The notes: generated from the letters alone by a model not told the origin. DNA of 15,173 nt from JANWHF01 sp036276235 (GCA_036276235.1 DATBDZ010000128.1:1-15173); one strand, 5' to 3'; positions 1 to 7,655 are shown, numbered from the stretch's first letter. Numbers and translations: made by a program.

Positions 1-75
1 TGGCGCGGTTCGCAAATCGAGCGATTCGTCCCATCACCCAACCCTCTCCCCTGAGTACAGGGGAGAGGGAGAGGT
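1..75 (+). repeat. Interspersed palindromic repeat, copy A
   Basis: This stretch ends in a palindromic core, CTCTCCCCTGAG-TACAGGGGAGAG, preceded by a CCCATCACCC-like segment and by TGGCGCGGTTCGC. The same order of elements recurs in reverse orientation at 2800-2871 and again forward at 2872-2930. The core is self-complementary and would form a strong hairpin. It lies just upstream of the dehydratase gene, whose frame reads through it. Repeats of this general kind are common between genes in planctomycete-like genomes and often yield spurious small ORFs. Confidence 0.75.
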
Positions 76-85
76 CGTTCATCAT

Positions 86-1462
86 TTGCCCCCGCGACGG
101 CCGATAAATGAACCGGTGCATTCCATTCGGAGAATCATCCACCGTCTGCGCGCGCCGACCTTGCGCCGATCTATCGGTGCGCCGGCGATTGATCTGGCCG
201 ACCTACTCGGCCGCCCAGCTATAAACCTCGACACGCCTGAGTTGCAGCGATTCCTCGCCGGCAAGCGCGTGCTGATCACCGGGGCCGGCGGGAGCATCGG
301 CTCTGAAATCTGCCGCCAGACGATGAAATTCTGCCCGCAGCGCATCTTGCTGCTGGAGCGCGCTGAGAATGCACTCTTCGAGATCGATCGCGAGTTGCGG
401 CATAGCTGGGTCGGCTCGGAAATCCGTCCATACATGGCGGATATTTGCGACGAGCAGCGCATCCAACAAATCTTTTCGGCAGAGCGGCCGCACGTGGTCT
501 TTCACGCAGCGGCTCACAAACATGTGCCCATGATGGAGCACAACGCCGGCGAGGCGATCAAGAACAACGTCTTCGGAACCAAGATCGTCGCCGACGCCGC
601 GCTGGAGGCGGGCGTGTCGGCGTTTGTCATGGTCAGCACGGACAAAGCCGTCAATCCCAGCAGCGTGATGGGGGCGACGAAAAGGTTTGCGGAGCTTTAT
701 GTGCAATCCTTGAATGCAGGAAGGGACATAGGGACGAAGGGACGGAGCGACGAAGGAACGGACCGACGCCGACGAAAAGCAGCGGAACATCGAAGCGATG
801 CCTCGACGAAGCAAATCCCTGCCTATGTCCCTTCGTCCCTTCGTCCCTTCGTCCCTTCCCCCTCCACTCGTTTCGTCGCTGTTCGCTTCGGCAACGTCCT
901 TGGCAGCAGCGGCAGCGTGGTGCCGATCTTTCAGAAACAGATCGACGCCGGCGGCCCGGTGACCGTTACGCATCCGGATATGCAGCGCTATTTCATGACG
1001 ATCCCGGAGGCCAGCCAACTGGTCATGCAGGCGGGGGCCGTCGCGCAAGGCGGGGAAATTTTCGTGCTGGATATGGGCCAGCCGATCCGCATTCTCGATC
1101 TGGCGTGCGAGCTTATTCGCCGCAACGGGCTGCGGGTCGATGACGACATTCAAATCCAATTCAGTGGCGTGCGGCCGGGTGAGAAGCTGTATGAAGAGCT
1201 CTCGGCCGACAACGAGCAGACGCGCCCGACATCGCATCCAAAAATCAGCGTATGGCAGCTTCCGCCGGCCGATGCGAACGAAGTTGAGCGCGGGCTGGAG
1301 ATTCTCGCACGAGCAACCAGCGGTTCCACCGCCAACGCAATCGCGGCCCTTGCGCAGTGCGTCCCGGAATATCGACCGCAAGGCAAGCGCGCGATAGCGG
1401 CGCCGGTCGCAGATGATCCGCCCGCGCTGCGGCTGGTCCCGCCAAATGTGGAAGCGGCGTAG
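86..1462 (+). CDS. FlaA1/CapD-type polysaccharide biosynthesis nucleotide-sugar 4,6-dehydratase, soluble form, with in-frame repeat insertion
   Basis: An extended short-chain dehydrogenase/reductase of the FlaA1/CapD/WbpM group. These NAD(P)-dependent enzymes act on UDP-GlcNAc-type sugar nucleotides for surface polysaccharide or glycan synthesis. Visible are the Rossmann motif TGAGGSIG (about residues 65-72), STDK (184-187), MGATK (195-199; family members carry Met where classical SDRs have Tyr), then RFGNVLGSSGSV and the conserved RYFMTIPEA and RPGEKLYEEL. The usual N-terminal membrane and nucleotide-binding region of the ~600-residue enzymes is absent; the protein begins at the linker before the catalytic domain. 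Residues about 212-260 are a foreign insert encoded by a repeat. The start is uncertain: the TTG at 86 has a GGGAGAGG-like sequence ~10 nt upstream, a GTG lies at 116, and the frame is open to the window's left edge through repeat copy A. The family call is firm; substrate and activity are not. Confidence 0.88.
   Translation: MPPRRPINEPVHSIRRIIHRLRAPTLRRSIGAPAIDLADLLGRPAINLDTPELQRFLAGKRVLITGAGGSIGSEICRQTMKFCPQRILLLERAENALFEIDRELRHSWVGSEIRPYMADICDEQRIQQIFSAERPHVVFHAAAHKHVPMMEHNAGEAIKNNVFGTKIVADAALEAGVSAFVMVSTDKAVNPSSVMGATKRFAELYVQSLNAGRDIGTKGRSDEGTDRRRRKAAEHRSDASTKQIPAYVPSSLRPFVPSPSTRFVAVRFGNVLGSSGSVVPIFQKQIDAGGPVTVTHPDMQRYFMTIPEASQLVMQAGAVAQGGEIFVLDMGQPIRILDLACELIRRNGLRVDDDIQIQFSGVRPGEKLYEELSADNEQTRPTSHPKISVWQLPPADANEVERGLEILARATSGSTANAIAALAQCVPEYRPQGKRAIAAPVADDPPALRLVPPNVEAA
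719..865 (+). repeat. In-frame 147-bp inverted-repeat element inside the dehydratase gene (octamer arrays)
   Basis: The left arm (722-769) is six tandem octamers drifting from AGGGACAT, AGGGACGA and AGGGACGG. The right arm (825-856) is four octamers on the opposite strand: ATGTCCCT once and TCGTCCCT three times. The arms are complementary and enclose about 55 bp. The element is 49 codons long with no stop. It separates SLNA from TRFVAVRFGNV, which are nearly adjacent in related dehydratases. The encoded segment is basic and low in complexity, unlike the flanking protein. It is best read as a repeat that invaded the gene and kept the frame. Confidence 0.8.
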
Positions 1463-1596
1463 GCTGCGTCTTGTGACCATCATTGACCTGCTTGCTTTCT
1501 GCCTCCGGCGGTACTCCAAACAGTTTGCATCTGCGCGGTGATTCTTATTTTGACGGAGACTGCGGTTGCTGAATTGTTGTCTTCCGTTCGCACACT

Positions 1597-1672
1597 GTCA
1601 TGCTGAGGTACCCCGAAGCATCTGGCCCATTTGCGCGAGCCGGCCAGATGCTTCGGAGTACCTCAGCATGAC
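1597..1672. repeat. 31-bp inverted repeat with 14-bp loop; possible bidirectional terminator
   Basis: The arms 1597-1627 and 1642-1672 begin GTCATGCTGAGGTAC and end CATCTGGCC; they match at 30 of 31 positions. It lies between two convergent genes (dehydratase on +, secreted protein on -), so a transcript from either side would form a long hairpin. There is no clear T-run, so a classical intrinsic terminator is not shown. The rest of 1463-1766 holds no gene I can support. Confidence 0.7.
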
Positions 1673-1766
1673 GGTTGTCTCGAATTCTGACTTGGAATTG
1701 CGGGTCGCAACTTAAGCATGCAAGATGTTGGGAGTATCGGATAAAATTCAGCCCCGGGGAACTTCG

Positions 1767-2396
1767 CTACGTCCGCAGGACCCGAACAGCGCGAACTGCC
1801 ACGCGCATGTGTTGTGCGGTTCCCCATCGGACGAGAATCACCATCAAAAGAACGATCGCGGCAATTGGCAGAGCGACCGGCAGCGGCACCATCTGAGCCT
1901 GCGCCTCGCTGACGAACTGGGCGTCGTGAGTGGTCAACGCTTCGTATGCGAAGTGGCTTTCCGATGATCCCAACGGCGCAAGCGGCGACGAGAACGCAAC
2001 AACGTCGCCGGATGCGGACGATGGCGCACTGCCCATCACGGCGGCCCACCCGCCGCCCTGAGGATCAACCGCCGGCGATCCCGCGCGGATCGGAAGCATC
2101 CCGTCGAAGCGAATCTCTTCGCCACGCACGACGCCGGCGATCTGTCCCGTCGGCACTTGTGAGTTGTGCATCGCGCTGCCGGTTCCCGCTTGAAAGTCGT
2201 CGATCTGATGGCCGGCGGCATCCGTGAGGTTCAAGTCTGGCGGATGATCGACAGTCAGGCTGAATATCGCCTGCCGCGATTCTAACTCTCCATGAATGGA
2301 TGGATTCAACGGCGCGACACCTGACTTCGCCGGCGCCGCGATTTGAAGGATTGCCAGGAATGCTACCGTAGGAAGGACGCGCCGAAATAACATCAT
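1767..2396 (-). CDS. Secreted protein of unknown function with VPLP-type C-terminal sorting signal
   Basis: A protein of about 209 residues that I do not recognise by family. It begins with a signal peptide (MMLFRRVLPTVAFLAILQIA, then APAKSG). A Ser/Ala/Gly-rich middle follows. The C-terminus reads VPLPVALPIAAIVLLMVI, then VRW and an Arg-rich tail. That order of VPLP motif, single membrane helix and basic end matches the PEP-CTERM/VPLPA-CTERM class of sorting signals, which are recognised by an exosortase or a related enzyme and are linked to export into an exopolysaccharide matrix; that role is inferred. The tail after the helix is longer than usual. The start at 2396 is chosen over 2429 because GGAG lies 7 nt upstream and the signal peptide begins there. 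It converges on the dehydratase gene, and no exosortase is in the window. Confidence 0.6.
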   Translation of the reverse strand: MMLFRRVLPTVAFLAILQIAAPAKSGVAPLNPSIHGELESRQAIFSLTVDHPPDLNLTDAAGHQIDDFQAGTGSAMHNSQVPTGQIAGVVRGEEIRFDGMLPIRAGSPAVDPQGGGWAAVMGSAPSSASGDVVAFSSPLAPLGSSESHFAYEALTTHDAQFVSEAQAQMVPLPVALPIAAIVLLMVILVRWGTAQHMRVAVRAVRVLRT

Positions 2397-2558
2397 GAAG
2401 TTGCTCCGAATCCTCGACCAGCCATGCAAATCGGCTGGAACGCTTCGGATTCTTCAGCAACTTCGCGTTATGGGGCGCTCTCGCGCCGCAGCTTCGTAGG
2501 GTGGCGCTGTAGCGCACGCGGTTGAACGCTCGCACGCCAAACGCTCCGCGTGTGCTAA

Positions 2559-2747
2559 AGCACCACCCCTTTCAACGACTTCGAGATTAGGACCAATGCC
2601 AGTTTTCCTCGAAGAAAACCATCAACCGTGACGAGCTCGACCATTCTTGCGCGGACACATTTTCTCCAACATCCGGCTGCAACACGAGCATAAGTGGCTG
2701 ATATTGCATGATTACCGTCAGTCGAAGTCGTTGAAAGGGGTGGTGCT
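2559..2747. repeat. 26-bp perfect inverted repeat flanking a 137-bp spacer
   Basis: The left arm 2559-2584 (AGCACCACCCCTTTC...) and right arm 2722-2747 (TCGAAGTCGTTGAAAGG...) are exact reverse complements over 26 bp by eye. The spacer 2585-2721 has no credible gene but contains a small TTTTC-GAAAA hairpin near 2600. The arms lie inside GTAGGGTG...GCAC-type repeats. This could be a small non-autonomous mobile element (MITE-like) or two copies of one repeat in opposite orientation. Confidence 0.65.
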
Positions 2748-2799
2748 AAAGCACACCCTACGGCTGGAGTTTCAGCAACTTCAGCTTGTAGAGGCGTTG

Positions 2800-2871
2800 C
2801 TCCCTCGCCCCTGTACTCAGGGGAGAGGGCTGGGGTGAGGGGACGAACGCGTCTACTTGCGAACCGCGCCA
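2800..2871 (-). repeat. Interspersed palindromic repeat, copy B (reverse orientation)
   Basis: Read on the minus strand, this matches 1-75 along its length: TGGCGCGGTTCGCAA, then TTCGTCCC, CTCACCC and the CCCTCTCCCCTGAG core. The flanking match as well as the core shows a repeat of ~70 bp rather than a bare hairpin. Confidence 0.75.
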
Positions 2872-2930
2872 TTTTGCGACTCGCTGTCCCCTCACCCTGC
2901 CCTCTCCACTGAGTACAGGGGAGAGGGTTC
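2872..2930 (+). repeat. Interspersed palindromic repeat, copy C
   Basis: A third copy: TTTTGCGACTCGCTG, then CCCCTCACCC, then a CCCTCTCCACTGAG-TACAGGGGAGAGGG core. It abuts copy B head to head, so B and C together form a larger palindrome about 130 bp long just downstream of the sulfatase stop codon, where it could help end transcription of that gene. Confidence 0.72.
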
Positions 2931-2953
2931 TAAGACTTGGCTTCCCTCGCGCA

Positions 2954-4441
2954 TCATTCATTCTTGGTTATCGGCATCGTCGCCGGCGGCGAATTCGCCC
3001 GATGGATCTCATGCGGCGTATGCGCCTGATCCATCGTCGCGCTCAAACTGACAATCAAATCCGGATGCTCGGCGGCTACATCGTGGTCTTCATGCAGGTC
3101 GGCGTCGAGATTGAACAGGTGAATGTCGCCGGTGTTCATCGGCATGCGGATGGCCTTCCACGGCCCGGCGCGGACGGCTTGCGATGTCTTGCCTTCGTAA
3201 AATTCCCAATAGAGATACGGATGCTGCGGCTGGGCGTCGGCTCTGCCTTCGAGTGCGGGGATGAAGCTGATGCCGTCGAGATTGGCCCGGGTAGGCGCGC
3301 CCGCCGCCTGGGCGAGCGTGGGGAGCACATCCTGGAAGCCGCCGATGTAGTCGCTGGCGGTATTGCGATGGGTGTGGCCCGGCCAGCGGATGATGGTGGG
3401 CACGCGGATGCCGCCTTCGGTGAGATCGCGCTTGAAGCCGCGCAACGGTCCCCACGATTGGAAGAAGGCGGGGTCATGCCCTCCTTCCTTGTGCGGGCCG
3501 TTGTCGGAAGTGAAGACGACGATCGTATTTCCGGCCAGGCCGTCGTTGGCCAGCCGCTGCATGATCTGCCCGACGTAGCCGTCCAGTCGCGTCACCATCG
3601 CCGCGAACCCCTTCTCCGTCTCCGGCCAGTTCCTGTCCTTGTATTGCCCCAGGTCCGGCACTTCCATGCCGTGCTGGCGCGCCTCGTTGTTGGCGTGCGG
3701 AATCGTGAAAGGCAGATAGAGGAAGAATGGCCGACCGGTGGCTCTGTGCAGATCGATATATTGCAGCGCCTCTTCCGCGAACAGATCGTCGCTGTATTGC
3801 GCCTTATTCGTTGAAACGCCCGCGCCGCTCGCCCGCTCATCGGGAACGATGTTGGCGAGTGCTTGCTTATCATCGTTTCGCCATAGAAACGTCGGGTAGT
3901 AATTGTGGGCGTGCGTGTTGTCCAGATATCCAAAGAAGAAATCGAAGCCGACTTTTAATGGAACGTTGGGCCCCGCCGGCTCGCCGATCCCCCACTTGCC
4001 GATGGCGGCGGTGTCATACCCGGCCGACTTCAGCACCTGCGGCAAGATCGGCTGGTTGATCGGATTATCCTCATCCCCGTTCCCGCGCTCGTTGCAATGC
4101 CCGGTGTGCAACCCGGTCATCAGCACGCACCGAGAAGGCGTGCAAACCGTGCAGCCGGCATAAAACTGCGTGAAGCGCAGGCCCTGCGATGCCAGATGAT
4201 CGATGTTTGGCGTCTGAATCCGCCGCTGGCCATTGAAGCCGACGTCGCCGTAACCCAGATCATCGGCCATGATGAAGACGATGTTCGGCCGCTCATGCGG
4301 CCTGACCGGCACCGCCGCCGAGGGCGCCGGCGCTTGATGGCGGCAACTGATCGCCCCCGCCATCAGCGCTGCAATCAGCGAAATCGCAATCGATGTGCGT
4401 ACCAATCCAAACAACCAAACACGTTTGCCAATGCGCGGCAT
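2954..4441 (-). CDS. Arylsulfatase (type I formylglycine sulfatase), predicted lipoprotein
   Basis: A sulfatase of the alkaline-phosphatase superfamily, 495 residues and full length. It would hydrolyse sulfate esters, in such bacteria typically on sulfated polysaccharides; the substrate cannot be read from the sequence. The N-terminal helix ends in a lipobox-like AISC (Cys33), so it is probably anchored in an envelope membrane facing outward. Catalytic features: IMADDLGYGD (metal-binding Asp60 and Asp61), CTPSR (Cys100 is the residue converted to formylglycine, Arg104), GKWGIG (Lys149) and SDNGPH for the second part of the metal site. The start is placed at the ATG at 4441, with GGAGG 4 nt upstream, rather than the TTG codon just before it. 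A formylglycine-generating enzyme is needed but is not in the window. The gene stands alone, with gaps of over 300 bp upstream. Confidence 0.93.
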   Translation of the reverse strand: MPRIGKRVWLFGLVRTSIAISLIAALMAGAISCRHQAPAPSAAVPVRPHERPNIVFIMADDLGYGDVGFNGQRRIQTPNIDHLASQGLRFTQFYAGCTVCTPSRCVLMTGLHTGHCNERGNGDEDNPINQPILPQVLKSAGYDTAAIGKWGIGEPAGPNVPLKVGFDFFFGYLDNTHAHNYYPTFLWRNDDKQALANIVPDERASGAGVSTNKAQYSDDLFAEEALQYIDLHRATGRPFFLYLPFTIPHANNEARQHGMEVPDLGQYKDRNWPETEKGFAAMVTRLDGYVGQIMQRLANDGLAGNTIVVFTSDNGPHKEGGHDPAFFQSWGPLRGFKRDLTEGGIRVPTIIRWPGHTHRNTASDYIGGFQDVLPTLAQAAGAPTRANLDGISFIPALEGRADAQPQHPYLYWEFYEGKTSQAVRAGPWKAIRMPMNTGDIHLFNLDADLHEDHDVAAEHPDLIVSLSATMDQAHTPHEIHRANSPPATMPITKNE

Positions 4442-4764
4442 CAATCCTCCGCTAGAGTTCGCGGGATTGTCGCGATACCTTCATCGATTTCCAGTATCAG
4501 ACGGAGCGGTAACAGGCCCGAAGAATTCTGATTGAACGCAAAGACGCAAGGACGCTGAGGAATAAATGCGGAGAACCGCGGTTGGAGCACCCGCAGATCG
4601 CATGGTTTTTCCACGGTGATTGACCGTGTGCCCACGCCGGGGCAGAGTCGGCGCAAATAAAGCCGCTTTCGCCATTCGCCGTAATCGCCGCGCCGCCCCG
4701 GATCTCCGAACGCGGAAATGTGAAGGATTACTTACTTCGAAGTTCCCGCAATGCTCTTGTCGGC
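4442..4764. other. Gene-free stretch with one octamer array
   Basis: No credible gene. At 4536-4559 there are three tandem octamers, ACGCAAAG, ACGCAAGG and ACGCTGAG, the same kind of short-unit array seen elsewhere in the window. I found no facing inverted partner here. The part next to 4441 carries the ribosome-binding site of the sulfatase. No convincing promoter could be picked out. Confidence 0.6.
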
Positions 4765-6282
4765 CTACGCCGCTTGCCCGGGGGGTAGCTGCGGGTGAGC
4801 CAGTTCCTTCACGCGATACATATCGCAATCCGCGTAGCGCTGCAGCGCGAAGGCGTTTGCGCCGTCGTCGGGAAACATCGCCAGGCCGATGCTGCTGCCG
4901 ATCGCGACATCGCGCCCGCCGAGATTGAAGGGGGCTTCTTCCAGGGATTGATTGAGCTTGCCGATGATCGCCTGCGCGTTTTCGCGCGATCCGACTTCGG
5001 GGAGGATGATGACGAACTCGTCGCCGCCCACGCGGGCGAGCGTGTCGGATTCGCGGATTCGCGTGCGCAGCCTCTGGGCAAATTGCTGCAAGAGCGAATC
5101 GCCCGCCTGGTGGCCCATCGTGTCGTTGACGCGCTTGAAGCGATCGAGATCCAGCGCGAGCAGCGCCAGCGGCTTGCCGGTGCGCCGCGCCTGCGCGAGC
5201 AGGATGTCCAGGCGATCCTCGAAGAAGATGCGGTTGGGCACGCCGGTCAGCGGATCGTGACGCACGAGATGCGCCAATTGACGCGTCGTGTGATGATGCT
5301 CGATGCCGACCGTCGCCAGATGCAGCGCCGCCTCCATCACGATCGCCTCGGCGGCGGTGGGCTCGCGATCGTGGGGCGAGCAGACGACGATCAGGCCGAT
5401 CGGCCCGCCATCGTTGCTGCGCAATTGCATCGTCCATGAAGTCTTGACGTTGTAGCTGGCGGCAATATCGCGAATCTGCGCCCAGGCCGGATCGGTCGCG
5501 GCGAAGGCCACGCGCGGCTGCTTTGCGGGAGGCATCTGCCCGTCCACCAGCGTCGATGCAAAATGCACCGGCCGCCGGGCAATCCCGTCCAAAAGCGGGC
5601 CAGGCAGATTCGGAGCGAACGTGTGCAGCGTGCCATCCTGCAGCAGCAGCACGCACGCCCAGGCGCCGGCGATTTGCCGCTCGACCAGCCGCGTCACGCC
5701 CGAAAAGATTCCCGGCAGCGGCTGATCCTGCGCCACCATCTCAAGAATCTGGCGGCGATCCTGCTCGAGCCACTCCGCCTGCATCTGCGCGGTCACATCC
5801 TGCACGATCGCGCTCAGGCAAACATTTTCTCCAGCGCGCACGCGACAGACATCCAGCCGCGCCCAGATGACGCGGCCGCACTTCTGAATGTAGCGCTGCG
5901 TGAGATGGCTCGCCTGCAACTGGCTCGTTGAAATGCTCCGCAGCAATTCGCTGGTCGCGTCGGCATCATCCGGATGGACGAGGCTTCGCAAATCGCGCGA
6001 CATCAACTCGACCAGGTCATATCCAAGCAGCTCGCAAAAGGCGCGATTCACCTTCGTGAAGCGTCCCGCGGCGTCGGCCATGATCATGCCAACCGCCGCC
6101 TGCTCGAAGGCGCCGCGAAACTGCTCATCGCTTTCCCGCAAAGCGGCAAGCTGCGAATTCTGCTCCGCAATCAACGTGGAAAGCCGCTCTATTTCAGATG
6201 TCGATTGGGATTGATTGGGAATCGTCGGCGACGGCGCTGCCGCTCCACCCTCTGGAGAACCGTGACCGTCCAATAACGCCAT
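4765..6282 (-). CDS. Diguanylate cyclase with PAS and GAF-like sensor domains
   Basis: A soluble signalling protein that would make cyclic di-GMP from two GTP. Order: a short helix (SEIERLSTLIAEQNSQLAAL); a PAS domain (about residues 45-165, with EQAAVGMIMADAAGRFTKVN and the PAC-like VIWARLDVCRV); a GAF-like domain (about 180-325); a GGDEF domain (about 345-495). The active-site GGDEF is intact at about residues 419-423. The RESD placed five residues before it fits the RxxD inhibitory site, so product feedback is likely. FDDRLDILL-type HDPLTGVPNR and DLDRFKRVND motifs are also as expected. There are no membrane helices, so it is cytoplasmic. The start at 6282 (GGGAG ~10 nt upstream) is preferred over an ATG at 6339 that lacks a binding site. 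It lies 124 bp downstream of the barrel gene on the same strand and may be co-transcribed with it. Confidence 0.93.
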   Translation of the reverse strand: MALLDGHGSPEGGAAAPSPTIPNQSQSTSEIERLSTLIAEQNSQLAALRESDEQFRGAFEQAAVGMIMADAAGRFTKVNRAFCELLGYDLVELMSRDLRSLVHPDDADATSELLRSISTSQLQASHLTQRYIQKCGRVIWARLDVCRVRAGENVCLSAIVQDVTAQMQAEWLEQDRRQILEMVAQDQPLPGIFSGVTRLVERQIAGAWACVLLLQDGTLHTFAPNLPGPLLDGIARRPVHFASTLVDGQMPPAKQPRVAFAATDPAWAQIRDIAASYNVKTSWTMQLRSNDGGPIGLIVVCSPHDREPTAAEAIVMEAALHLATVGIEHHHTTRQLAHLVRHDPLTGVPNRIFFEDRLDILLAQARRTGKPLALLALDLDRFKRVNDTMGHQAGDSLLQQFAQRLRTRIRESDTLARVGGDEFVIILPEVGSRENAQAIIGKLNQSLEEAPFNLGGRDVAIGSSIGLAMFPDDGANAFALQRYADCDMYRVKELAHPQLPPGQAA

Positions 6283-6406
6283 GTGCGACAAACTCCCGTA
6301 CACATGCGCCACAATGGCGGCGCATGCTGCGGAAAACATCGGCCAGAGGCGATATCGACGTTACAGTCGTTGCAGATTCTTTGGGCGGCAAGCCCGTGGG
6401 GATCAA

Positions 6407-7498
6407 TCAGAACTTGATGTTGGCACCGATGACCAGCAGCGGCCCGAAGTCCACCTTCACGTGGTCGGGCACGCTCTTGTTATTGTCGTAGTCCATCTGC
6501 TCGAAGACCACGCCCAGGGAGATGTCCATTCCATAGCGGCCGTTATCGAGCAACCGGTAATGACCCATCAGCTCTTCGGTGGCCAGAAAGATCGTGCCGG
6601 AGATCGGCGGGGTCACCATTGCGTTGGCGTCGATCGAAAACGGCCCGCCAAACGGCCGCCACTCGATGTTGGCGCCCAGGCGTCCGTTGTATTTGTCGAA
6701 CGATTGCTTGGCCTCGATCGGGGGCTGTGCCGCGCCTGTGGTCGGATCGTTTCCGCGGTGCTGAATCACGCGGTACTCATAAGTCCACCAGAGAAACTCG
6801 GCGGCCGGAGTGATCGTCAGCCGCGGCACTCCCTCATCGCTGGGAAAAAGCGGGATGGCATATCGATATCCAAACCGATACCAATCCATGTTCTCGTTGC
6901 TGCGCAGGCGCACGCCCTTCGCAAAAGTGTGTCCAGCCGTCGTGAGCGTTTGGCGAACCGACTCGGTCCCCTCAAGTCGAATGATCTGAATCCCCGCGTA
7001 GACTTCATGCGGCCCGCGCGCGACATCCAATTCCAGATCGGGAATCAGCGCATCGCCGATCCCCAACTCGCTGAGGCGCGGGCGATGGTGGTCGGTCGAA
7101 CCTGGCGCGCCGTCTTTGGAGATTTGCGTGTACCCGCTCACCGGCCCCACCATGAATCGCGGGATAAACGTAAAGTGGTAGGGAAACGTCGGGACCTGAT
7201 CCTCCAGCACAACGTCGCCGAAGAGCGGCCGGGCATATTGCCCGCCGCCGCGCGGCTCTGCTGCAACTTCATCCGCCGCATCGGCATCGAGCCCCTCATC
7301 CAGAATCGACTTGCCAAACGACGGAGCGGGCTGCTGCCCAGCGCTCAAATCCGGAGCCTTGGAAGCCGGCAGCGTGACCAGCGGCGTAAACGCCGGCGCA
7401 CTTTCCTGCCCCCTGGCCACGCCGGCGGCAAAACCTGCGACAACCAGCGAACATCCCAATGCACGGATCACACAGGTCTTCCAGATTTGCTCGTCCAT
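6407..7498 (-). CDS. Predicted outer-membrane beta-barrel protein of unknown function
   Basis: 363 residues. The N-terminal hydrophobic segment (VIRALGCSLVVAGFAAGVARG, cleavage near QES) looks like a signal peptide. A Pro/Ala-rich linker follows to about residue 95. The remainder alternates polar and hydrophobic residues with many aromatics (TFPYHFTFIPRFMVGP, MDWYRFGYRYAIPLF, EFLWWTYEYRVI) and ends GPLLVIGANIKF, a terminal Phe typical of barrels inserted by the BAM machinery. No precise family is recognised, and neither transport nor anchoring can be decided. The start has AAGGA 6 nt upstream and a 19-nt hairpin in the leader at 7535-7553. Confidence 0.75.
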   Translation of the reverse strand: MDEQIWKTCVIRALGCSLVVAGFAAGVARGQESAPAFTPLVTLPASKAPDLSAGQQPAPSFGKSILDEGLDADAADEVAAEPRGGGQYARPLFGDVVLEDQVPTFPYHFTFIPRFMVGPVSGYTQISKDGAPGSTDHHRPRLSELGIGDALIPDLELDVARGPHEVYAGIQIIRLEGTESVRQTLTTAGHTFAKGVRLRSNENMDWYRFGYRYAIPLFPSDEGVPRLTITPAAEFLWWTYEYRVIQHRGNDPTTGAAQPPIEAKQSFDKYNGRLGANIEWRPFGGPFSIDANAMVTPPISGTIFLATEELMGHYRLLDNGRYGMDISLGVVFEQMDYDNNKSVPDHVKVDFGPLLVIGANIKF

Positions 7499-7534
7499 GA
7501 CCTTTCCTTCGACACAACCGCCGGACAGACGTTA

Positions 7535-7553
7535 CCGGCCCAGTGCGGGCCGG
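7535..7553 (-). promoter_or_regulatory. Leader hairpin upstream of the barrel gene
   Basis: CCGGCCC, five loop bases, then GGGCCGG gives a 7-bp GC stem about 37 nt before the start codon at 7498. It would lie in the 5' leader of the mRNA. The stem is seen directly; any effect on translation or RNA stability is inference, and a chance GC-rich hairpin is possible. Confidence 0.35.
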
Positions 7554-7655
7554 GGAGTTTGGGAAGTCTATATCGCAAATGCTCGGGCGCGTCTATGCGC
7601 TTGCAGTTGGGTTGGGGAGGTTTCTGCGCCAAGCGTTCGTGAGAAAGTCGCTGGG

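Larger units (their letters stand above)
2430..2953. other. Gene-free repeat-rich stretch
   Basis: I see no credible gene here. Short open frames exist on both strands but are produced by the repeats; for example the minus-strand peptide LTPALSPEYRGEG simply translates the palindromic repeat. The stretch holds a CGTAGGGTGGCGC-type repeat near 2495-2520, a 26-bp inverted pair (2559-2584 and 2722-2747), another GTAGGGTG-type motif on the minus strand near 2745-2763, and two palindromic repeats at 2800-2930. Confidence 0.7.

Noticed and set aside
2555..2872. Open frame on the minus strand giving a peptide with LTPALSPEYRGEG
   Set aside because: It is the translation of the palindromic and inverted repeats in this gap. 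There is no ribosome-binding site and no protein-like composition; such peptides are a known annotation artefact of this repeat type.
3002..3814. 270-residue plus-strand frame opposite the sulfatase
   Set aside because: Antisense shadow of a gene with an intact catalytic set; GC-rich codon bias keeps the opposite frame open.
4481..5656. 391-residue minus-strand frame overlapping the diguanylate cyclase
   Set aside because: Arg/Ala-rich out-of-frame reading of a clear PAS-GAF-GGDEF gene; no domain of its own.
6281..7642. 453-residue plus-strand frame opposite the beta-barrel gene
   Set aside because: Antisense shadow; the minus-strand protein has a signal peptide, barrel pattern and terminal Phe, and this frame has none.
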